A DNA stretch of 19,672 nucleotides from an uncultured Desulfovibrio sp. Lineage in GTDB: Bacteria; Desulfobacterota; Desulfovibrionia; Desulfovibrionales; Desulfovibrionaceae. The stretch covers positions 1-19,672 of the forward strand of contig NZ_CASDOY010000038.1 in the NCBI RefSeq assembly GCF_949282365.1, written 5' to 3'. Every line of letters starts with the position of its first letter. Within the stretch, counting starts at the first letter, position 1. This document shows, one piece after another, positions 14,536 through 19,672 of this stretch. The notes beneath the pieces were generated by a model, which saw only the letters and a list, made by a program, of their open reading frames with translations, was not told the origin of the DNA and did not search any database. Both the position numbers and the translations under genes were made by a program.

Positions 14536-16161
14536 TTATTCCTCCTCGGCCTCGGCGGTCACATTGGGCAGGTCTTCCTGGCGCAGGTCCATGGTGCGCT
14601 GGCATTCGCCCTTCATGACCAGGGCGTTGGCCACCAGCTCATGCAGACCGCTCACGGTCACGCCGGGCGCCCAGTAGTTGGCCAGGGGCGGCAGGGTGGC
14701 ACGGTCGATGGCGCAGACGCAGGCCATGTGATTGACGCCGTACTTTTGCTGCACATAGCGCAGGGCGTTGCCGCGGGGCATGCCGGAACGCATGCGCAGT
14801 TCCATGATCTCTTCGGTGTTCAGGCCGGAACCGGCGCCGCAGCAGAAGGTCTGCTCGCGGATGGTGTTCTCGGGCATTTCCACGAAGTTGTTGCACACGG
14901 CCTTGAGCACGTAACGGGGTTCTTCCAGCAGACCCATGCCGCGGGCGGGGTTACAGGAGTCGTGGAAGGTGGTGATGATGTGGTCGTTACGGCTGGGATC
15001 CAGGTTCAGCTTGCCGTGTTTGATGAGGTCGGACGTGAACTCGGTGATGTGCACCATCTTGGTGGCGGCCGCGTTGGTGAACTTGGTGCCGGTGATGGGC
15101 GAGGTGGGCACGTCCATCATGCAGGACGGGGCCGGGCCGTTGTAGGTGGCCATGTACTGGTTGATGACGCGCCACATGTGGCCGCATTCGCCGCCCAGGA
15201 TCCACTTGACGCCCAGACGTTCGGCTTCGGCGTACATCTTGGCGTTGAGCTTCTTGGCCATGTTGAAGGTGGTGAAGGAACCGAAGTTGCCGCCTTCAGA
15301 GGCATAGGTGGAGAAGGTGTAGTCCAGATCCAGTTCGTGGAACAGCATCAGGTAGCCCATGAAGGTATAGATGCCGGGGTCCGCGAAGACGTCGCCGGAA
15401 GGCGTGATGAACAGGATCTCGTGGCCCTTTTCGTTGAAGGGGGTCTTGGGACGGATGCCGGTGATGGTCTCGCAGTCATCGGCCAGCATCTCCACGATCT
15501 CCACGAAGGAGTGGGGCTGGATGCCCAGGTGGTTGCCCGTGAAGGAACAGTTCTTCACCGGGTCCATGATCCAGTGGATGCCCAGGCCCACTTCATGCAG
15601 CAGTTCGCGCACGATGGCCGTGATCTCGGCGGTGTCGATGCCGTAGGGGCAGAACAGCGAGCAGCGGCGGCATTCGGTGCACTGGTAGGCGTAGTAGAAG
15701 AGTTCCTTCACCACGTCCTTGTCCCAGCCGCGGGCGCCGGCGCGTTTGCCGAGGATCTTGCCCAGCTTGGTGTAGTCGCGGCGGTACAGGGAGCGCAGCA
15801 GCTCGGCACGCAGCACGGGCATGTTCTTGGGGTCGTTGGTGCCCAGGAAGAAGTGGCACTTGTCGGCACAGGCGCCGCAACGCACGCAGATGTCCATGAA
15901 GAGCTTGAGGGAGCGGTGCTTCTGCAGGCGGTCCTCAAAGGCGTCACAGAGGATCTGTTCCCAGTTCTCGGGCAGGTTCCAGTCCTCGGCCGCCGGATCC
16001 CAATCGTGGGGATTGGGCATGTGCAGCAGCTCCATGGTTTCCTTCTTGGCCGGATAGCAGTAGCTGCCCGGCGCAAACTGGGGCTTGATGTCCAGCCAGG
16101 GTTCCGAGGGAAACTCGGGACGGCTGGCGATGAGTTCTTGTGGCGTAGGTAATTTAGCCAT
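14536..16161 (-). CDS. dsrK: DsrK, HdrD-like cytoplasmic iron-sulfur catalytic subunit
   Basis: This 541-residue protein has two ferredoxin motifs near residues 92-102 (CVRCGACADKC) and 161-171 (CTECRRCSLFC). Two CCG-type regions follow: GGECGHMW near 327, then HDSCNPARG near 403 paired with FCCGAGSG near 441. These cysteines bind the non-cubane [4Fe-4S] centre typical of heterodisulfide-reductase-like enzymes. DsrK lies on the cytoplasmic side bound to DsrM and is thought to reduce the trisulfide/disulfide of DsrC made by dissimilatory sulfite reductase. It has no signal peptide. The start at 16161 has AAGGAG about 8-10 nt upstream and follows dsrM by 12 nt. Length and motif order agree with DsrK. 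Confidence 0.97.
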   Translation of the reverse strand: MAKLPTPQELIASRPEFPSEPWLDIKPQFAPGSYCYPAKKETMELLHMPNPHDWDPAAEDWNLPENWEQILCDAFEDRLQKHRSLKLFMDICVRCGACADKCHFFLGTNDPKNMPVLRAELLRSLYRRDYTKLGKILGKRAGARGWDKDVVKELFYYAYQCTECRRCSLFCPYGIDTAEITAIVRELLHEVGLGIHWIMDPVKNCSFTGNHLGIQPHSFVEIVEMLADDCETITGIRPKTPFNEKGHEILFITPSGDVFADPGIYTFMGYLMLFHELDLDYTFSTYASEGGNFGSFTTFNMAKKLNAKMYAEAERLGVKWILGGECGHMWRVINQYMATYNGPAPSCMMDVPTSPITGTKFTNAAATKMVHITEFTSDLIKHGKLNLDPSRNDHIITTFHDSCNPARGMGLLEEPRYVLKAVCNNFVEMPENTIREQTFCCGAGSGLNTEEIMELRMRSGMPRGNALRYVQQKYGVNHMACVCAIDRATLPPLANYWAPGVTVSGLHELVANALVMKGECQRTMDLRQEDLPNVTAEAEEE

Positions 16162-16173
16162 GATGTCAGCTCC

Positions 16174-17193
16174 TTACTCGGCCTTGGAAGAGGGCTGCTT
16201 TTCCAGCGGCAGGCCGGCGTCGGCCATGGCATCGCGGTAAACGTCCTCGTATTCAGCATAGGTGAAGTACTGCTTGGGCGGGTTCCAGGGGTTCACGTGG
16301 CGCACTTCACGGGTATTGGTGGGAAGGTTGCGCGTGGGGCTGAAGAACACGCCGGGCATGTGCATGAGCTTGGAGAAGGGGAAGTACAGCAGCAGCACGC
16401 TGACAAAGGCCAGATGCATGAAGAAGAGCGGGCTGATGCCGTCGGGGGCCACGGGCGAGAAGTGCACCAGACCCATGATGAAGACCTTGACCTGGGCGAT
16501 GTCGGTCTTGTCGAAGTAGCGCATGCAGATACCGCTCAGAACGATGCCCAGGATGAGGAACAGGGGGAAGTAATCGTTCATCAGGGAGATGTAGCGCAGG
16601 CGCTGGTTGACCAGACGGCGGGTCAGCAGGAAGATCACGGCCACCAGCAGCAGGCCGCCGGTCCAGTAGAAGCGGGGGGAGCCGACCTGCATGATGCCGT
16701 CGATGCTTTCCACGAAGCCCAGCCAGCCGGGCACCGGATCCATGAAGAAGCGGAAATGGCGCACGAAGACCAGCAGGAAGCAGTAGTGGAACAGCAGGGC
16801 GAAGAACCACAGCCATTTGGAGGAGTAGTAAATGACGCGGGGCCCCTTGCTCACGGGGTCGAATTCACGCACGTCGGCCGCGGTGTTGCGGAACAGCGAA
16901 CGGAAGAAGCAGACTTCCAGGAACATGCGCACCACCACACCGAACTTGGTGTTGGGGCAGTCCCACTTCTCCTGTTTGATGAAGTCCAGCGACTTTTCCT
17001 GGCCCCCGGTCGTGGGGATGCTGAACGGCACGGGCGATTTGGCCCAGTAAACCATGCGCCAGATGACGCCCACGAAAAAGGTGACTACCGCCACATAGGG
17101 CAAAACCACGCCGAACAGGTACGCCAGACCAACGGCCGACCCTGCCCAGGCAATGGCCCCGATGAGCGCCACCACCAGCAATGATGCGAACAT
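16174..17193 (-). CDS. dsrM: DsrM, NarI-like cytochrome b membrane subunit
   Basis: This 339-residue membrane protein of the NarI/HdrE type is the haem-b subunit that oxidises menaquinol and passes electrons to DsrK. An N-terminal helix pair is followed by a loop (about 55-125) containing SKGPRVIYYSS. Then about four core helices carry histidines in LLFHYCFLLVFVRHFRFF, MGLVHFSPVAPDG, FFMHLAFV and SKLMHMPG, which are candidate haem ligands. A hydrophilic C-terminal tail includes NLPTNTREVRHVNPWNPP, typical of DsrM proteins. It begins 23 nt after the upstream RsbRD_N-like gene, preceded by GAGGTAGGG, and ends 12 nt before dsrK. The assignment follows from sequence plus the dsrMKJOP order. Confidence 0.95.
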   Translation of the reverse strand: MFASLLVVALIGAIAWAGSAVGLAYLFGVVLPYVAVVTFFVGVIWRMVYWAKSPVPFSIPTTGGQEKSLDFIKQEKWDCPNTKFGVVVRMFLEVCFFRSLFRNTAADVREFDPVSKGPRVIYYSSKWLWFFALLFHYCFLLVFVRHFRFFMDPVPGWLGFVESIDGIMQVGSPRFYWTGGLLLVAVIFLLTRRLVNQRLRYISLMNDYFPLFLILGIVLSGICMRYFDKTDIAQVKVFIMGLVHFSPVAPDGISPLFFMHLAFVSVLLLYFPFSKLMHMPGVFFSPTRNLPTNTREVRHVNPWNPPKQYFTYAEYEDVYRDAMADAGLPLEKQPSSKAE

Positions 17194-17216
17194 TCCCTAC
17201 CTCGCTTCGAAGAGTG

Positions 17217-17744
17217 TTAGCCTTTGCCCGAAACCGGGCTGCCATCCACCGATTGCGCCCAGCGCACCAGCTGGGCATGTTGATTGCGTATTTCGGCAAT
17301 GCGCGTTTCCGCCAGGGTCTCGCGCGCTGCCGAATACAAATCGAAGGCCAGCAGCGTGACGCTGTCCAGCCGGGATTCCGCGTCCAGATATTCCGCCAGG
17401 TCTTCCTTTTCCTGGCAGAGGGGAAGGATGTGTTCTCGCAGCAGGGGCTTCATGAGGAAGAAGACCCCCAGGCCCTGGCTGGGCGTGTACTGCTGCACGG
17501 CGCGCAGGCGCACGAAGCGGTCCAGGGCCTGCTTGATCTTGGGCGGCGTGATGTGCTCCCCGGCGATGACGTCGTAGAGGAGCCCCGCCGCTTCCCTGGT
17601 CATGTCCCCCACCGGATTGGTGAAAGGATCGGTCTTGGTGCGCAAAAAGCCAGTCGTTTGCAGGGGATAGGTGTCATAGACCGCATTGATCCACTGTTCG
17701 ACGATGACAGCGCGCTGCTCACGGAAAATTTTTTGTGCGTTCAT
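17217..17744 (-). CDS. Stand-alone RsbRD_N-type protein, first gene of the dsr operon
   Basis: This 175-residue soluble protein looks mostly helical, with no signal peptide, membrane segment or iron-sulfur motif. The N-terminal part (EQRAVIVEQWINAVYDTYP, then FLRTKTDPFTNPVG) resembles the RsbRD N-terminal domain that precedes STAS domains in stressosome proteins; here no STAS domain follows. The pattern REHILPLC, then a helical C-terminus with RIAEIRNQHAQLVRWAQ, completes it. I prefer ATG 17744, with GAAG 7 nt upstream, over ATG 17750, where that site is too close; the two differ by two residues. It is co-transcribed with dsrMKJOP, 23 nt ahead of dsrM, so a role in assembly or regulation of that complex is plausible but unproven. 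Confidence 0.8.
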   Translation of the reverse strand: MNAQKIFREQRAVIVEQWINAVYDTYPLQTTGFLRTKTDPFTNPVGDMTREAAGLLYDVIAGEHITPPKIKQALDRFVRLRAVQQYTPSQGLGVFFLMKPLLREHILPLCQEKEDLAEYLDAESRLDSVTLLAFDLYSAARETLAETRIAEIRNQHAQLVRWAQSVDGSPVSGKG

Positions 17745-17769
17745 GGTCATACTTCGGCAAAAGGGTAAA

Positions 17770-17792
17770 CGGGCATTCCTATAAAGTGCCCG
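17770..17792. promoter_or_regulatory. Inverted repeat over the dsr -10 box, possible operator
   Basis: CGGGCA (17770-17775) and TGCCCG (17787-17792) are perfect complements separated by 11 bp, and the gap contains the predicted -10 box. A dimeric regulator bound here would block or reposition RNA polymerase. It does not resemble the Rex (TTGTGA/TCACAA) or HcpR-type sites I know. Confidence 0.4.
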
Positions 17793-17806
17793 GCGTGTCT
17801 CGTCAA
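17778..17806 (-). promoter_or_regulatory. Predicted sigma70-type promoter of the dsr operon
   Basis: On the minus strand, TTGACG (plus 17801-17806), a 17-bp spacer and TATAGG (plus 17778-17783) form a good promoter. Transcription would start near 17771, giving a leader of about 27 nt before ATG 17744. The -10 box lies inside an inverted repeat at 17770-17792. Confidence 0.7.
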
Positions 17807-17808
17807 GT

Positions 17809-17829
17809 TCCCGACCGTTCCGGGCGGGA
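17809..17829. other. Imperfect hairpin between the VKOR gene and the dsr promoter
   Basis: TCCCG and CCG pair with CGG and CGGGA around a 3-nt loop, with one mismatch. It lies within 2 nt of the VKOR stop codon and just upstream of the dsr -35 box on the minus strand. No T-run follows, so termination would be weak at best and read-through into the dsr operon is possible. Confidence 0.35.
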
Positions 17830-17830
17830 T

Positions 17831-18808
17831 TCAGGGGCAGGGCGCGGGGCCGCCGCACTGCCCGGCCACCTGCGGTTCCAGGGGCAGGCCGGCGTCGGGG
17901 AAGGCCGGGCCCGTGGCGGGCGAGAATCGGATGACCGGTTCCCCGGTGCGGGCCGGTGCGGGCGGCTGGGCCTGCTTCCTGAGCATGGCGGGCAGGCCGC
18001 GATACTCGAAGAAGGGCACCGTGCGCGAGCCCGCGCTGAAAATATGGGCCCGGTTGCGCTGCAGCCGCAGGCGCAGGCCCCACTGGCCCGGATGCAGGAA
18101 GGCCCAGGGGCCGGGCTCGTCCACGTCCTGGCAGCCGGCCACGGCCTCCCTGAGGCTCCTGCCTTCTTCCAGCAGGGCCAGCATGCGTTCCACGCGGGCC
18201 ACATCGGCATCGTTTTCCGCCACCGGGCAGAAGGCCACGTCCACGCTGCCCGAGAGCAGGTTGATGCCTTCGCGGCAGGCCGCGCAGGACGGGGAGAAAA
18301 ACATGCGCACCGTGGCCTGGTCCGGGTTCTCGCTGACGGTCCAGACATCGCCCTGCAGGCGCAGCACCTGACCGGCGTTGACCACGAACAGCACCAGCCA
18401 GACGGCCAGCAGCAGCGGCAGCCGCGCCGCGTGGCGCTGGTCCCGGTGCAGCGCCCGGCCGAAGAGCCAGTAGGTCAGGGCGAAGAAGCAGGCCACCACC
18501 AGGCAGCTGACGCAGGGCGCGGTCAGCGCCATGAGCAGGAGCAGGAGCACATCGGCCAGCAGGATCAGGCCCGCCAGCCTGTGCCCCGCCGGCACGGCCC
18601 CCAGGAGGGCCAGGCAGAGCAGGGCGGCGAAAGCGGCCGCGCCGATCCACCACAGGGAAAGACCGGCGATGACAAGATCCTGATACAGGGAGCAGCCCGC
18701 CGTGACACAGAAGGCCACCTCGTTGCCGAGGGCCGTCCAGAGGCAGAACAGCATGCCCAGAAAGGCGGACGCCAGCGCGCCGCCGGGGATCCCGTAGGCC
18801 TGTTTCAT
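17831..18808 (-). CDS. VKOR-family membrane protein fused to a periplasmic thioredoxin-like domain
   Basis: In this 325-residue protein, the first 150 residues form about five membrane helices with the VKOR layout. Loop cysteines are Cys34 and Cys39 (AFCVTAGCSLYQ), and the quinone-facing CxxC is Cys99-Cys102 (APCVSC). The rest is thioredoxin-like: beta strand TVRMFFSPSC, active site CAAC at 175-178, and a probable cis-proline at 265 (RTVPFF). Extra cysteines sit at 194, 226, 318 and 324. Bacterial VKOR-thioredoxin fusions form disulfides in exported proteins and pass electrons to quinone. ATG 18808 has AAGGAG about 6 nt upstream. It lies between sat and the dsr operon, so its targets may include periplasmic Cys-rich proteins (inference). 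The family call rests on cysteine spacing and topology. Confidence 0.8.
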   Translation of the reverse strand: MKQAYGIPGGALASAFLGMLFCLWTALGNEVAFCVTAGCSLYQDLVIAGLSLWWIGAAAFAALLCLALLGAVPAGHRLAGLILLADVLLLLLMALTAPCVSCLVVACFFALTYWLFGRALHRDQRHAARLPLLLAVWLVLFVVNAGQVLRLQGDVWTVSENPDQATVRMFFSPSCAACREGINLLSGSVDVAFCPVAENDADVARVERMLALLEEGRSLREAVAGCQDVDEPGPWAFLHPGQWGLRLRLQRNRAHIFSAGSRTVPFFEYRGLPAMLRKQAQPPAPARTGEPVIRFSPATGPAFPDAGLPLEPQVAGQCGGPAPCP

Positions 18809-18858
18809 GGCTCTCCTTGGTGAAAGAACTCCGCCCGGCATACGCGGACGCACACCTC

Positions 18859-18887
18859 TGTATAATTCATAATGCCGTGTCCGTAAA
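18859..18887 (-). promoter_or_regulatory. Predicted sigma70-type promoter of the VKOR gene
   Basis: On the minus strand, TTTACG (plus 18882-18887), a 17-bp spacer and TATACA (plus 18859-18864) fit a sigma70 promoter. The expected start is near 18852, about 44 nt before ATG 18808. An inverted repeat, AATGCC-N11-GGCATT (18871-18893), covers the -35 region. Confidence 0.6.
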
Positions 18888-18893
18888 GGCATT
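18871..18893. promoter_or_regulatory. Inverted repeat over the VKOR -35 box, possible operator
   Basis: AATGCC (18871-18876) and GGCATT (18888-18893) are perfect complements with an 11-bp gap that contains the predicted -35 box. The half-site length and gap equal those of the inverted repeat at the dsr promoter, although the half-site bases differ. Confidence 0.35.
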
Positions 18894-19340
18894 TTATCCC
18901 GGCTGGCGGCCGCTGTTTGTGCAAGATGCATGATGACGGTGACCGGGGAAGGGAAAAAGGAGCATCACGGGGATGCGGGAGCGCTGCGGATGCGGATCAT
19001 TCTGCACGAAGGGGAAGACGCAGTAAAAAAATCTTTTCCATCATCATGGTGCAAGATGCTGCCACTGCGCAAAAGCATCATGGGAGGAAGGCTGTCATAT
19101 AGTTCACACACCTGTTTGGACGCTGTCTTGTCCCGCAAGCAACGCTGCTACAGTGAAGGGGAACATTGTGAATCCGTGCACGACAGGCGCACTATGGATG
19201 CGGCAGGCTCGGACTGGTCGCGGACAGGCGGACGCAGGCGGGCCTTTGTCCCCGCCTGTGGGGGCGGGCTGCGCGGGCGCGCCTCGCACGGCCTTGCCGC
19301 AGCTTCGTCCCGCGCCCCGGGACGGACCAGGCGGGAGGGC
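18894..19340. other. Non-coding region between the VKOR gene and sat terminator
   Basis: I see no supported gene. The first part is comparatively AT-rich and holds two copies of GTGCAAGATGC (18919-18929 and 19049-19059). The last part is very GC-rich, with hairpins CAGGCGGG/CCCGCCTG (19235-19242/19251-19258) and CGTCCCG/CGGGACG (19306-19312/19318-19324). Plus-strand frames crossing this stretch continue into sat antisense and look accidental. Confidence 0.55.
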
Positions 19341-19370
19341 AAAAAAAGGGGCGCCCCCGAAGGGGCGCCC
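19341..19370 (-). terminator. Intrinsic terminator after sat
   Basis: GGGCGCCCC (19349-19357) pairs with GGGGCGCCC (19362-19370). Read on the minus strand the loop is TTCG, an extra-stable tetraloop, and the stem is followed by a T-run (plus-strand A-run 19341-19347). It lies 36 nt beyond the sat stop codon. Confidence 0.93.
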
Positions 19371-19405
19371 GCAGTCAGGATCTCGCAGGGAAAACCCGGC
19401 GATGC

Positions 19406-19672
19406 TTACATGGTGGAACCGGAAGCAGCGCGCTGCATCTTGATTTCGACCTTTTCGGTCAGGCTGCCATAGTATTCGCGCAGGATGGCGAGCACTTCTT
19501 CGCGGCCGAAATGATCCGGCACTTCCGCGCCTTCGGAGAGCATCTTGCGCAGTTTGGTACCGGACAGGATGACGCGGTCTTCCTTGCCGTGGGGGCAGGT
19601 GCGCATGGAGGCCATGCCGTCGCACTTCTTGCAGTAGAAGGTCCAGTCGATGTTCAGCGGCTGGCAGAGCAG
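19406..19672 (-). CDS. sat: Sulfate adenylyltransferase (ATP sulfurylase), C-terminal 88 residues, 5' end outside window
   Basis: The frame runs off the right edge, so only the last 88 codons are present. It reads through DWTFYCKKCDG, MRTCPHG and DRVILSGTKLRKMLSEG, the conserved C-terminal part of prokaryotic ATP sulfurylase. The CxxC...C...H arrangement is the metal-binding site seen in sulfate-reducer enzymes. The end, REYYGSLTEKVEIKMQ, is also typical. Sat activates sulfate to adenosine 5'-phosphosulfate, the first cytoplasmic step of dissimilatory sulfate reduction. The proximity of sat to dsrMKJOP on the same strand matches the arrangement I recall in Desulfovibrio. A strong terminator follows, so it is a separate transcription unit from the VKOR and dsr genes. 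Confidence 0.95.
   Translation of the reverse strand: MLCQPLNIDWTFYCKKCDGMASMRTCPHGKEDRVILSGTKLRKMLSEGAEVPDHFGREEVLAILREYYGSLTEKVEIKMQRAASGSTM

Noticed and set aside
14443..16152. Plus-strand open frame of 569 codons antisense to dsrK
   Set aside because: Its low-complexity translation lies directly opposite an unmistakable dsrK.
17217..18653. Long minus-strand frame running from within the VKOR gene into the RsbRD_N-like gene
   Set aside because: The upstream two thirds is out of frame with the VKOR gene and crosses a good promoter; only the part from 17744 has protein-like composition.
19153..19443. Small plus-strand frame with GTG start after AAGGGG-like bases
   Set aside because: It is mostly Gly/Arg/Pro from GC-rich hairpin DNA and overlaps the sat terminator and coding end.
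18930..19472. Plus-strand frame of 180 codons in the sat-VKOR gap
   Set aside because: There is no recognisable domain, no ribosome site, and it runs through the sat terminator into sat antisense.

Overview
The window looks like chromosome from a GC-rich sulfate-reducing bacterium of the Desulfovibrio type (Desulfovibrionaceae). The basis is a complete dsrMKJOP set for the sulfite-reduction membrane complex and the 3' end of sat (ATP sulfurylase) on the same strand. I see no rRNA, tRNA, CRISPR array, transposase or integrase.

Region 1 (3-8672, plus strand) is a tightly packed six-gene operon entering from the left edge. It holds the 3' part of a large PUFA/heterocyst-glycolipid-like polyketide synthase (AT, ACP, KR-like, dehydratase), a TolC-family outer-membrane lipoprotein, a HlyD-type periplasmic adaptor, a Wzx/MATE-like flippase, a Tat-exported multi-[4Fe-4S] protein and a four-helix cytochrome b-like protein. 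Gaps are 22 nt or less, or genes overlap. A strong hairpin at 8721-8756 closes the operon. The likely theme is synthesis of an unusual acyl/lipid product, its movement across the envelope, and an accompanying quinone-linked redox module. The product is unknown, and this is the most novel part of the window.

Region 2 (8673-9082) is non-coding. It contains the bidirectional terminator, an AT-rich patch and two direct copies of a 55-bp element that can form alternative hairpins.

Region 3 (9083-11924, minus strand) has rlmN and an HD-domain protein of the CCA-adding/poly(A) polymerase family whose nucleotidyltransferase site looks degenerate. A 430-bp GC-rich non-coding stretch with a strong inverted repeat separates them.

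Region 4 (12187-17744, minus strand) is the dsr operon, in transcription order: a stand-alone RsbRD_N-type protein, dsrM, dsrK, dsrJ, dsrO, dsrP. It has a sigma70-type promoter at 17778-17806, whose -10 box lies inside an inverted repeat, and a clear intrinsic terminator after dsrP. Together these encode the menaquinol/periplasm-to-cytoplasm electron-transfer complex linked to DsrC and dissimilatory sulfite reductase.

Region 5 (17831-19672, minus strand) has a VKOR-thioredoxin fusion with its own promoter, about 450 bp of non-coding DNA, then the sat terminator and the last 88 codons of sat.

Functions are assigned from motifs read by eye. Domain limits are approximate.
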